Shown: piece after piece, positions 1 through 6,827 of the stretch
Position numbering within the stretch: position 1 is the stretch's first letter
Layout: each line of letters starts with the position of its first letter
Assembly (NCBI GenBank): GCA_964397305.1
Contig: CAYNIP010000004.1
Coordinates: 122,794 to 186,793, forward strand
Direction: 5' to 3'
DNA: 64,000 nucleotides
Origin: JAAUTY01 sp964397305
GTDB lineage: Bacteria; Cyanobacteriota; Cyanobacteriia; Cyanobacteriales; Spirulinaceae
The notes under the pieces: generated by a model
Told to the model about the DNA's origin: nothing
Seen by the model: only the letters and a program-made list of their open reading frames with translations
The model's database searches: none
Made by a program: the position numbers and the translations under genes

Positions 1-881
1 CGGAGCAGTTGCGGCGATCGCGGCTGGGCGCGATCACGGTGCTCGCTGTGGATGATGACCCGCTGATCCTCGCGAGCTTGGCCGACTCATTGCAGCCTTG
101 GGGTATCCGGGTGCGGGGCTTGACGGAGCCCCAGCAGTTTTGGCAAGTGCTGGCCGAGACCCAGCCCCAGGCCCTGATCTTGGATATTGCGATGCCGGGC
201 ATCTCGGGTCTTGAACTCTGTCAGGTGGTGCGCCAAAGTACGATCTGGCAAAAGCTGCCGATCTTGATCCTGTCCTCGAAGCGCGATCGCCCGACCATCC
301 AGCAGCTCTACCAGGCCGGGGCCGATGACTACATCGCCAAGCCCGTGACCACGGCCGAATTGGTCACACGCCTCCTCAACCGCCTCGAACGCACCCGCCT
401 GCTGCGGGAGCTAGCCGAGACGGAGCCCCGCTCGGGGCTGGCCAACCGCCTCCGCTCGGAGCAAGAGCTGGAACGCTACCTGCGCCTGGCCCAGCGCTAT
501 CAGCAGCCTCTCTGCTTCGCCGTGCTCGAGCTGGCGGGCTTCAAGGCCATCAATCAGAGCTATGGTCACGCCAGTGGCGATCGCGTCTTGCAGCGCTTCG
601 GGCAGCTACTGCGCCAGCATTTTCAGAGCGAGGACATTGTGGCCTGCTGGGGGGGCAGTGAGTTTGTGATTGGGATGTATGGCGCGACGGTGGCGGTCGG
701 CCGCGAGCGTCTGGCCGCCTTGACGCAAGCCCTGACGCAGGAAGCGTTCTTGGTCGAGGCCCCAGAACCTTTGTATGTCACCTTTGCCGCTGGCTTGGCC
801 GAGTATCCCCATGCTGGGGAAACTGTAACCCAGTTGTACCGCGCGGCCGCCGCCGCCCTGGGCTCTAGGGCGGCGCCCTAG
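1..881 (+). CDS. Response regulator with receiver and degenerate GGDEF domain (5' end outside window)
   Basis: The reading frame is open to the first base, so the gene starts upstream of the window. A receiver domain covers about the first 130 visible residues: the acidic pocket VDDDP, the phosphoacceptor region LILDIAMPG and the late lysine in DDYIAKP are all present. It is followed by a GGDEF-like domain of about 160 residues. The signature reads GGSEF instead of GG(D/E)EF, which loses a metal ligand, so diguanylate cyclase activity is doubtful. The residues before the receiver (EQLRRSRLGAITVLAVDDDP) look like the linker between tandem receiver domains in cyanobacterial multi-domain regulators. 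The role is inferred as phosphotransfer signalling with a possible c-di-GMP-binding or purely structural output domain. Confidence 0.8.
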   Translation, partial: EQLRRSRLGAITVLAVDDDPLILASLADSLQPWGIRVRGLTEPQQFWQVLAETQPQALILDIAMPGISGLELCQVVRQSTIWQKLPILILSSKRDRPTIQQLYQAGADDYIAKPVTTAELVTRLLNRLERTRLLRELAETEPRSGLANRLRSEQELERYLRLAQRYQQPLCFAVLELAGFKAINQSYGHASGDRVLQRFGQLLRQHFQSEDIVACWGGSEFVIGMYGATVAVGRERLAALTQALTQEAFLVEAPEPLYVTFAAGLAEYPHAGETVTQLYRAAAAALGSRAAP

Positions 882-1114
882 GTAGCCCCTCCCCGAGGCA
901 CGGGCCCCAAAATGAGGGGTGCTCAGGGAGGGAGCGCCTGACACTGGACTTGTCACCAAGGGTTACAACGATAGGCAGGTCCAGTCGGCTGGAGACTCAT
1001 GCTCGGATTCACAGCAACAGTTCGCCCTCCGCCCAAACCTCTTCCCTTAAGGGCGAGGGGCTTTGAGGCAGGGGGGAGTTTTTGTCGTGTGAGTTCGAGG
1101 CATTGGTCTGAGCC

Positions 1115-1294
1115 CTAGTCGGTCAAGGTTAAGAGACCGTGGCGGATACCGTAGAGGATGCGCTGGATCAGGGTGCGCTCCTGGGGTGTCACTTGACCCT
1201 GGGCTAAGAGGGAGGCAATCCAGTGGTGTTCAGAGCGGGAAACGGTCCGCGAGGTCATGATCTGCGAAGTCAATTCCAGAGTGCTTAGCTTCAT
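1115..1294 (-). CDS. Small conserved-looking protein, 59 aa, behind a Pho-box-like repeat
   Basis: A 59-codon frame from ATG at 1294 to TAG at 1115. The protein begins MKLSTLELTSQIMTSRTVSR and ends RILYGIRHGLLTLTD; it is basic, predicted helical, and has no signal peptide or membrane segment. The composition is coding-like, with the SRSEHHWIASLLAQG and TPQERTLIQRI segments looking like two amphipathic helices. I do not recognise the family, although this size and style are common among cyanobacterial small proteins. A two-copy 8-bp direct repeat lies about 58-77 bases upstream in the correct orientation. It is flanked by repeats rather than by an operon partner. Confidence 0.6.
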   Translation of the reverse strand: MKLSTLELTSQIMTSRTVSRSEHHWIASLLAQGQVTPQERTLIQRILYGIRHGLLTLTD

Positions 1295-1351
1295 TTATCG
1301 AGCAGCCTCAGTCACAAGGCGCTGGCTGTTGAACACTTCCTATGCTAGCGA

Positions 1352-1370
1352 AGGTTAAGTGAAGGTTATG
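1352..1370 (-). promoter_or_regulatory. Putative Pho box (two 8-bp direct repeats, 11-bp period)
   Basis: On the minus strand the sequence reads CATAACCT-TCA-CTTAACCT. These are two 8-bp units separated by 3 bases, matching the described cyanobacterial SphR/PhoB-type box of tandem PyTTAAPyPy(T/A) units with 3-base spacers. A third unit is not evident. It lies upstream of the minus-strand gene starting at 1294. Regulation by phosphate is inferred only. Confidence 0.45.
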
Positions 1371-1538
1371 TAATCTTGACGTGAAGACTGCGTGATCCCT
1401 AGCCGATAACCCTGTGATCCTCCCTGCGGCTCGCCATGACGGCGATCGCCCCCCCTACCGAGCGCTCTACTGAGTACACACAAGTTGATTGCTGACCTAT
1501 TTTCCAAAAATTTCACGCTTGAGAACCTTGATAGAGTC

Positions 1539-1593
1539 GTTTCCGTTAAGGAGGAGACGGGTCAACTACGAAATCCTTGCCAAGCGAGAATTA
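1539..1593. repeat. 55-bp direct repeat, copy A
   Basis: It begins GTTTCCGTTAAGGAGGAGAC and ends GAGAATTA. It matches 1716-1770 at all but two positions, with the copies offset by 177 bases. Confidence 0.85.
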
Positions 1594-1648
1594 CAGCCCT
1601 TTCAGAGGGTCTCAAAATTGTTTGAGACAACCATAAAAAGTATCCGAC

Positions 1649-1705
1649 GTAGTTGGGCTTTAGCCCCTCATCAGCCCGCTTATCGGAGCGCTGAAGCGCA
1701 ACTAC
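1649..1705. repeat. Imperfect inverted repeat (REP-like)
   Basis: The left arm GTAGTTGGGCTTTAGCCC and right arm GCGCTGAAGCGCAACTAC are imperfect reverse complements around a 21-base loop. This is the look of short palindromic repeats scattered in cyanobacterial genomes. It sits between the two 55-bp direct repeats. Confidence 0.65.
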
Positions 1706-1715
1706 GGTTATAGTT

Positions 1716-1770
1716 GTTTCCGTTAAGGAGGAGACGGGTCAACCACGAAATCCTTGCCAAGCAAGAATTA
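1716..1770. repeat. 55-bp direct repeat, copy B
   Basis: Second copy of the repeat at 1539-1593, with two differences (one in the CAACYACG part and one in GCRAGAATTA). Confidence 0.85.
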
Positions 1771-1933
1771 GCGAGGGGGATTCTGCCTTAGGGGCAGGAT
1801 TGCGGAGCAACGTGTTCTCAAAATTCGCTATCCAGAGGCTACGGTTCTAAGTCGCTGCTCCAGCGAAAGCACAACGACAAATCAGGAGGCCCAACCGAAA
1901 ATAAGGCGGGGTGAAAGATTCAGGGGGGAACTG

Positions 1934-2917
1934 CTAATCTGAGATGCTCCAATGATCCATAGCTTGCCGGAGTTGCAAGGCTTGATCATAGTACTCGCGC
2001 GCCCGTTGCCGTTGGCCCAAGGCCTCATAGGCTGCACCGATATTGTCGAGGATAGCGGCTTCGCTGTACTGATCTCCCACATCTCGCTGGAGCACCAAGG
2101 CTTGCTGGTAGTAATCGAGAGCCCGTTGCGGCTCCCCTAAATCGAAATAAACTAACCCGATATTGGTGAAGGCGCGGGCCTGCCCGAAGGGATCACCGTT
2201 GGCTTCCCAGATCTGCAAAGCTTGTTGGTAGTAGTTTAGTGCTTGGGTTTTCTCCCCCAAGGCCTCGTAAGCTAACCCGATATTCGTGAGGGCAGCCGCT
2301 TCCCCCGCCTGATTGCTCACGGCCTGTAGAAGTAGCAGGGCCTGTTGGTAGAAGTCTAGGGCCTGTTGCACCTCACCTAAAGCGGAGTAAACCAGACCAA
2401 TATTGTTGAGGGTAGCGGCTTCGCCATCCCGATTTCCCAGCGCTTGAAAAAACGGCAAGGCCTGCTCGTAGTGCTCTCGGGCCGATGACCACACACCCTG
2501 AGCATCATAGATTTGACCGATCTGGGCGAGGAGCGCGGCTTGCTCACGCTGTGCTCGCTGTAAATCGTCGCCGCTGGTTTGCTGGGCGAGAGACTGCCAG
2601 ATTTGGAGTGTGAGTCGATAGTGACTGAGGGCTTCTGGGTAAAGGCCTAATGAATCGTAGACACGCCCAGCCCACTCCCTGGCTAGGGCTTCCCCCACGG
2701 CATGGCTGGCGGCTTGAAAAAGCGGAATTGCTGCCTCAAAGGTCTCAGCGGCTGTCTGCAACGATTCCGGCCCTCCCTCCTGAAATCGGCTAATACCTTC
2801 CTGAACTAGCCGGTCTGCTTCCTGAGCTGGTCCCTCCGACCCCGCCAGCGCTGCTGTCCCCGGCAGCAACAGCCCCGCCAGCAGACCTAAGCCCCACAAC
2901 CAGCTCCAGCTTTCCAC
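1934..2917 (-). CDS. Exported tetratricopeptide repeat protein
   Basis: 327 residues from ATG at 2917. Residues 1-26 form a signal peptide (hydrophobic WGLGLLAGLLLPGTAALAG). The rest is about six TPR units of 40 residues. The last four are strongly alike, each with a GEAATLNNIGLVYSALG-type helix A and an ALDFYQQAL-type helix B. TPR arrays bind protein partners, so this is probably a periplasmic or secreted scaffold. There is no catalytic domain. The repeat wording closely resembles the N-terminal TPRs of the CHAT protein at the other end of the window, so it may be a TPR-only relative of such proteins. It stands alone. Confidence 0.85.
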   Translation of the reverse strand: MESWSWLWGLGLLAGLLLPGTAALAGSEGPAQEADRLVQEGISRFQEGGPESLQTAAETFEAAIPLFQAASHAVGEALAREWAGRVYDSLGLYPEALSHYRLTLQIWQSLAQQTSGDDLQRAQREQAALLAQIGQIYDAQGVWSSAREHYEQALPFFQALGNRDGEAATLNNIGLVYSALGEVQQALDFYQQALLLLQAVSNQAGEAAALTNIGLAYEALGEKTQALNYYQQALQIWEANGDPFGQARAFTNIGLVYFDLGEPQRALDYYQQALVLQRDVGDQYSEAAILDNIGAAYEALGQRQRAREYYDQALQLRQAMDHWSISD

Positions 2918-2994
2918 GGGTCCAGCTCCATGAATGAATGCTGCGCTGATTCTAGCTAATCTCCGTCATCCTAGGCCATTCCAGTCCATAACGC

Positions 2995-3031
2995 GCTGTT
3001 CGCGTCGTGGCGACACCACGACGCGAACAGC
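2995..3031. repeat. Perfect 16-bp inverted repeat (hairpin)
   Basis: The arms GCTGTTCGCGTCGTGG and CCACGACGCGAACAGC are exact reverse complements with a 5-base loop. It lies upstream of the TPR gene and beyond the 3' end of the lipoprotein gene. No T-run follows, so it is not a classic terminator. Confidence 0.8.
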
Positions 3032-3034
3032 ACA

Positions 3035-3089
3035 CTAGAGCCGCTGGGCGGAAGTCAGAGGGCAGAATTCAGCAAGCTTTACTCTCAGG
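3035..3089. repeat. Dispersed repeat module E, copy 1
   Basis: It begins CTAGAGCCGCTGGGCGGAAG and continues with a GCAGAATTCAG motif. A clearly related copy is at 47870-47925. It directly abuts the perfect hairpin. Confidence 0.65.
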
Positions 3090-3135
3090 GTATTGCAACC
3101 GGTCTGAACTGGGGGCTTATGGCCGCCATCCTCCA

Positions 3136-3489
3136 CTAGCTACCAGCACAGGGGTCGGTTTTGGCTGCACATGGATCTTCCTTGGCAGCGCAGGGGTCGG
3201 TTTTTGCTGCACACGGATCTTCCTTGGCAGCGCAGGGGTCGGTTTTGGCTGCGCATGGATCTTCCTTGGCGGCGCAGGGGTCGGTTTTAGCTGCGCACGG
3301 ATCTTCCTTGGCGGCGCAAGGGTCGGTTTTGGCTGCACACGGATCTTCCTTGGCAGCGCAGGGGTCGGATGCTTCGGTTGGGGCTCCGGGAGCCGCCTCC
3401 TTGGCAGCACAGGGGTTGGCACAGCCTACAGCAGCCCCAAGACTCAAGAGCGTTACCGTCGCTAACGTTGTCCAATAGTGAACTTTCAT
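3136..3489 (-). CDS. Putative lipoprotein made of cysteine-bearing heptad repeats (DPCAAK)
   Basis: 117 residues from ATG at 3489, with a good ribosome site (GGAG) 9 bases upstream. It has a signal sequence (MKVHYWTTLATVTLLSLGAA) with a lipobox-like VGC, so it is probably lipidated at Cys23. After NPCAAKE and a short Ala/Pro linker come ten heptads alternating DPCAAKE and DPCAAKT, ending DPCAGS. There are thirteen cysteines, one every seven residues. The DNA is therefore a 21-bp tandem repeat with a 42-bp higher-order unit, which makes long accidental frames on both strands. Proteins with NPCAAK repeats are known from several bacteria without an assigned function that I can state. Metal binding or disulfide cross-linking at the cell surface is a guess. 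Confidence 0.8.
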   Translation of the reverse strand: MKVHYWTTLATVTLLSLGAAVGCANPCAAKEAAPGAPTEASDPCAAKEDPCAAKTDPCAAKEDPCAAKTDPCAAKEDPCAAKTDPCAAKEDPCAAKTDPCAAKEDPCAAKTDPCAGS

Positions 3490-3663
3490 AACTTTTTCTC
3501 CAGGGTGATACCAATGGCATCCTTAGGATGTCTCAAGAAGAGTGCCCAAGGTTCTGCTTCTACCTGGGGTCACTGTAGGGGGAGGCGATGAGGAATTGCT
3601 GAGAAGAGGCTGAGGGAGCGGAAAAAATGTTGGCGCCCTAGCGAATAGCCAAGATGAGGGGTT

Positions 3664-4878
3664 TCACAGGGTAATGCGAGCTAGGCTGGGCTTGGTGAGG
3701 GCCCGCACGAGGCGATCGCTCGCCATCCGGGCTCCCGCCAGATTGCGGGCTACTGGCCCTAGTTGCAGGGCGGCATAGCCCCCCATCAGCATCAGCTCAC
3801 ACCCTGGCCAGCGCAGGTATTCATCCAGTACCGGCAAGCCTCCCACCAAGAGAGTTGGGTGAGCGGCGAGCACGGGCTGTAGCAGGGAGTCGCGGCCCGC
3901 GTCCAGGCTCGTACCCGTCGCCAGCCAGAGGTGATCTCCGGTCAAGGTTTCCCCAGCCGTGGTGTGTACTCGCCACTGGCCTGCTTGCCAGGAGGCGGCA
4001 ACGAGCTCGCAGCGATCGCGCCACTGCAACGCCCCCTCCCGCGCGGCCCGCCGTAGTTGCAGCTCAACGCTAGGGGTGAGGGAGCCGCCGTCGCGGGCTG
4101 CCTGGAGCTGCTGGTAGCGCTTTGACCAATCCGGTTCGGCTTGAAAGGCCTTGAGAGCCTTCGGTCCCAGCCAACTGGGATCAGCGTCAAACAGCTTGGG
4201 AGGTACAACTCGCCGCCGCAGGAGCGTCACCTGGGCTCCCCGGGCGATCGCCCCCAGGGCCAAGTGCCCACTGCTCAACCCACCACCGACGAGGAGTACC
4301 TGTTCTCCCGCCAAGCTTAATCCGCGCAGATCCACCTGCTGCTCATGGCGCAGGCGATCAGGCGGGTAGCCCGGAGCGACGTGCCGGGCCCAGGCCGGCC
4401 AGACCGGCCTACCGCCTCCCAGGGCCAGGACGACGCGCCGGGCCCGTAGCTCGCAGCCATCACTGAGCTGGAGGTGAAAGCGGCTGCCCCGGCCAGCCGC
4501 AGGAGGTAGGAGGTGCAGCACTTGGGCTGGATAGACGCGATCGCCCAACTGCCAGTGCTGCACCCGCTCAGCACAGAAATCATTGAACAGGTTGGTTCCT
4601 GGTCGGTCGTAGGGGGGATGCAAGCTGCCCGGCCGGGTCGCGGCGAACTGGCGCAGGGCAAACGGATTAGGATCAGGGTGGTGGACGGCGGGCGATCGCA
4701 GGGCCGAGATTTGCTGCCGCGCGAACTGCTGCCGCCACTGCTCCAGCCAAGTCCCGCTGGGATCGACCGCCAGCCAGCGGGAGGAACGAAACTTTTTGTG
4801 GGCCAGGAAGGTGGCAAGCGTCAGGGCCTGGGGCCCCGCGCCGACGATTACGAGGTCGAGGGACGCTGGCAGTCGCAA
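3664..4878 (-). CDS. FAD/NAD(P)-binding oxidoreductase, N-hydroxylase-like
   Basis: 404 residues. An N-terminal Rossmann motif (VIVGAGPQALTLATFL, residues about 10-25) binds FAD, and a second one (VLLVGGGLSSGHLALG, about residues 193-208) binds NAD(P)H. The DPNPFALRQF and YDRPGTNLFNDF segments and the overall plan resemble the lysine/ornithine N-monooxygenase and flavin-monooxygenase superfamily. The substrate cannot be told. The start is TTG at 4878 (an in-frame ATT lies 9 bases upstream; there is no ATG). It diverges from the CobW-like gene across a Zur/Fur-type palindrome that covers its promoter region, so it is probably induced by metal shortage. Confidence 0.75.
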   Translation of the reverse strand: MRLPASLDLVIVGAGPQALTLATFLAHKKFRSSRWLAVDPSGTWLEQWRQQFARQQISALRSPAVHHPDPNPFALRQFAATRPGSLHPPYDRPGTNLFNDFCAERVQHWQLGDRVYPAQVLHLLPPAAGRGSRFHLQLSDGCELRARRVVLALGGGRPVWPAWARHVAPGYPPDRLRHEQQVDLRGLSLAGEQVLLVGGGLSSGHLALGAIARGAQVTLLRRRVVPPKLFDADPSWLGPKALKAFQAEPDWSKRYQQLQAARDGGSLTPSVELQLRRAAREGALQWRDRCELVAASWQAGQWRVHTTAGETLTGDHLWLATGTSLDAGRDSLLQPVLAAHPTLLVGGLPVLDEYLRWPGCELMLMGGYAALQLGPVARNLAGARMASDRLVRALTKPSLARITL

Positions 4879-4897
4879 AGGCGGAATCGTGTCGTAG

Positions 4898-4916
4898 AAT
4901 GATAACGATTATCATT
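4898..4916. promoter_or_regulatory. Zur/Fur-type operator palindrome
   Basis: The sequence AATGATAACGATTATCATT has perfect 8-base arms (AATGATAA / TTATCATT) around three central bases. It fits the 7-1-7 pattern TGANAATNATTNTCA reported for cyanobacterial Fur-family sites. It lies 8 bases before the GTG of the CobW-like gene and 20 bases before the divergent oxidoreductase start, so one bound dimer could repress both. A zinc regulator (Zur) is favoured because of the CobW-family neighbour; Fur is possible. Confidence 0.75.
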
Positions 4917-4923
4917 GTAGACC

Positions 4924-5682
4924 GTGACTACCCTCATTGCTGTCGCCGGCCCTCCGGGAGCTGGCAAAACCCGCTGGATCGCCCGCCAACTGGCCCAGCA
5001 GACGGCCCCTTGCTACTACTACAGTCCCCGCACGGAGGCCCTGCCCTTGGATGTAGCCTACTTGCAGGCTCAATTTCCTGACCTGCACCTGACCGCAGGC
5101 CTGCCCCCAAATCTGCCCCCGGCTGGCGGTGTCTTCTACTTGGAGTTGCCTTGGCAGCTTGACTTAGCTGCGGTCGAGGCACTGCTCCAGGCCTGGCCCT
5201 GCCAGCGGGTGGCGGTGCTGCCAGCGGGGGAAGCGGCTGCCCCCTGGCAAGCCTGGGCGGATACGGTGGTGGGCGATCATCCTTCCGGGACGCTTGGCGA
5301 TCGCCCCTGGGCTCAGCCCCCCTGGGTTGATCTCGACCACCCAGCTTGGCAATTTCAGCGGGGCCTGCTCGGCGAAGAACGCCTAGAGGCTGCCAGCCTT
5401 GATACCTTCTGGCTGGAACTGAGCCGAGGCGCTTACGGCCGTATCCGCCGTGCTAAGGGCCTGTTCTACCTCCAAGACGGCTCGGCCTGCTGGGTTAGCT
5501 GGACCGCGGGCCAAACCGTGCCGCCCTACTGGCATGAGCTACCCCCAGCTCCCTCGGATAGCCCCTATCCAACGGGTCTGGAAGTGATCGGTCTCCAGCT
5601 CGAGGGGCAGGCGATCGCCCAGACCCTCCAAGACTGTTGCCTACCGGCCGAGGCTACCGCCCCGGGAGCCTCTGAGTCCTGA
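4924..5682 (+). CDS. Divergent CobW/COG0523-like P-loop protein
   Basis: 252 residues from GTG at 4924. Walker A is VAGPPGAGKT near the N-terminus. The C-terminal part carries the CobW C-domain signature GRIRRAKGLFYLQDG. The protein is shorter than ordinary COG0523 GTPases (about 320-400 residues). I cannot find the usual CxCC metal motif or an NKxD guanine-specificity motif, so it is a reduced or specialised member. COG0523 proteins under Zur control are zinc-allocation chaperones. The operator immediately upstream supports a role here in metal limitation. The next gene begins 18 bases after the stop, making a probable operon. Confidence 0.75.
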   Translation: MTTLIAVAGPPGAGKTRWIARQLAQQTAPCYYYSPRTEALPLDVAYLQAQFPDLHLTAGLPPNLPPAGGVFYLELPWQLDLAAVEALLQAWPCQRVAVLPAGEAAAPWQAWADTVVGDHPSGTLGDRPWAQPPWVDLDHPAWQFQRGLLGEERLEAASLDTFWLELSRGAYGRIRRAKGLFYLQDGSACWVSWTAGQTVPPYWHELPPAPSDSPYPTGLEVIGLQLEGQAIAQTLQDCCLPAEATAPGASES

Positions 5683-5700
5683 ACACGTTACAAACTCCTG

Positions 5701-6513
5701 ATGAAAACTGCCGTCATTTCCTGCCTTCACGGCAACTACCCCGCCCTCGAGGCCGTGCTCCGGGACATCGACCACCACCGGGTTGAGCAAATCTACTGCC
5801 TCGGCGATCTGGTGGGTTATGGCCCCTTTCCCAATGCCGTCGTGGAGATGATCCGTTCCCTCGATATCCCCACCGTGCAAGGCTGTTGGGACGAAGATAT
5901 TGTCGAAGGGCTGAATGCCTGTGACTGTAGCTATCCCTCGCTACTAGCCGAGCGACGGGGACACCTAGCCCACGCCTGGACAAACCAGGAAGTGCATCCC
6001 GAAACTCGGGATTACTTAGCCAGCCTGCCGTTCACCCTCAAGGTTGATAACCTCTGCTTCGTTCACGGGTCTCCCCACAGCAACCATGAATACCTCCTGC
6101 CGGAGCTGAGCGCTTTTACGGCCCTCGAGCGGGTGCTGGCCAGTGGGGCCGATGTCCTCTTCTGTGGTCATACCCACATTCCCTATGCGCGGGTCTTGAC
6201 CGATGGCGCGCTGACGGTGGCGATTCGCCGCCCTGACCAAGGGCCTGAAACCCAACAGTTCACCGCGCCCGTGAAGCAGATTGTCAATGCGGGCTCTGTG
6301 GGCGAGCCCCGCCACGGTCGCCCCAACGCCACCTATGTGCTCTATGACACCGAGACCCAGGGCGTGACGCTGCGGGAGGTGGAGTACGACTACCAGAAAA
6401 CCTGTGCGGCGATCATCGATAAGGGGTTGCCGGCGATCTTTGCCTGGCGTTTGTCCCAAGGCCTCGAGTTTGCCGAGACGGCGGGCGATCCTAGCCATGT
6501 CTGCACTCGCTGA
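5701..6513 (+). CDS. Metallophosphoesterase-like protein with cysteine-substituted active site
   Basis: 270 residues of the calcineurin-like phosphoesterase fold. The family motifs are recognisable but altered. The first block, normally (S)DxHGN, is SCLHGN, and the third, normally GN(H/C)D, is GCWDE. The block CLGDLVGYGP, the HGSP block and the terminal GHTHIPY block are intact, as is NAGSVGEPRHGRP. So two metal-ligand or catalytic positions carry Cys in place of Asp and Asn. It may bind a different metal, be redox sensitive, or have a non-hydrolytic role. It sits 18 bases behind the CobW-like gene and probably shares its Zur/Fur operator. Confidence 0.8.
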   Translation: MKTAVISCLHGNYPALEAVLRDIDHHRVEQIYCLGDLVGYGPFPNAVVEMIRSLDIPTVQGCWDEDIVEGLNACDCSYPSLLAERRGHLAHAWTNQEVHPETRDYLASLPFTLKVDNLCFVHGSPHSNHEYLLPELSAFTALERVLASGADVLFCGHTHIPYARVLTDGALTVAIRRPDQGPETQQFTAPVKQIVNAGSVGEPRHGRPNATYVLYDTETQGVTLREVEYDYQKTCAAIIDKGLPAIFAWRLSQGLEFAETAGDPSHVCTR

Positions 6514-6590
6514 CGATGGCCTCGGCGGCGGTGGGCGAGAGGCAAGCATCCTGGATTAGCAGCTCGGCGTTCTTATCGAGCCAGCCACAC

Positions 6591-6702
6591 CAATACCCTC
6601 CTTGCCCAACCTTGGGAGAGGGACTTCTAGCTCCCCTGCTCCCAGCCTTGGGAGCAGGGGCCGGGGGATCAGGGCAAGAGCAGCGCCAAAGCGGGATGCA
6701 CC
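6591..6702. repeat. Dispersed GC-rich palindromic repeat, copy R1
   Basis: It contains the family's paired stems (CTCCCCTGCTCCCAGCCTTG against GGGAGCAGGGG) and ends in the GGATGCACC boundary seen in other copies. Confidence 0.7.
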
Positions 6703-6704
6703 CC

Positions 6705-6790
6705 CTCTCAACTCGCTATGATGATGAGACGTGGGAGCCAAGCGGATCTCGCCACAGAAGCCGGCTCTCAACTCGCTATGATGATGAGAC
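6705..6790. repeat. Two 26-bp direct repeats 34 bases apart (CRISPR-like unit)
   Basis: Identical 26-mers at 6705-6730 and 6765-6790 start CTCTCAACTCGC and end ATGATGATGAGAC. They are separated by 34 unrelated bases. The ends are weakly inverted (TCTCA / TGAGA). The 60-base period suits a minimal CRISPR (two repeats, one spacer), but there are only two copies and no cas gene in the window. Alternatives are a paired regulatory site for the cpcT gene, which starts 38 bases downstream, or a simple duplication. Confidence 0.45.
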
Positions 6791-6827
6791 TCTGGGTAAA
6801 CCGTTTAACCAAACGGAGTGTTAAGAA

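Larger units (their letters stand above)
1295..1933. other. Gene-poor stretch of about 640 bases with repeats
   Basis: It holds the Pho-box-like site, two copies of a 55-base direct repeat, an imperfect inverted repeat and short hairpin-prone sequence near 1780-1800. A frame at 1489-1713 crosses the repeats and is not convincing as a gene. No transposase remnant was recognised. Confidence 0.5.

Noticed and set aside
1489..1713. 74-codon frame in the repeat region
   Set aside because: It runs through a direct repeat and a palindrome; composition and start are unconvincing.
3140..3380. Periodic repeat that could be read as a CRISPR array
   Set aside because: The unit is 21/42 bases without unique spacers and it codes for a regular protein repeat.
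3007..3465. Long plus-strand frames opposite the cysteine-heptad lipoprotein
   Set aside because: A 21-bp tandem repeat keeps all frames open; only the minus-strand frame has a signal peptide and ribosome site.
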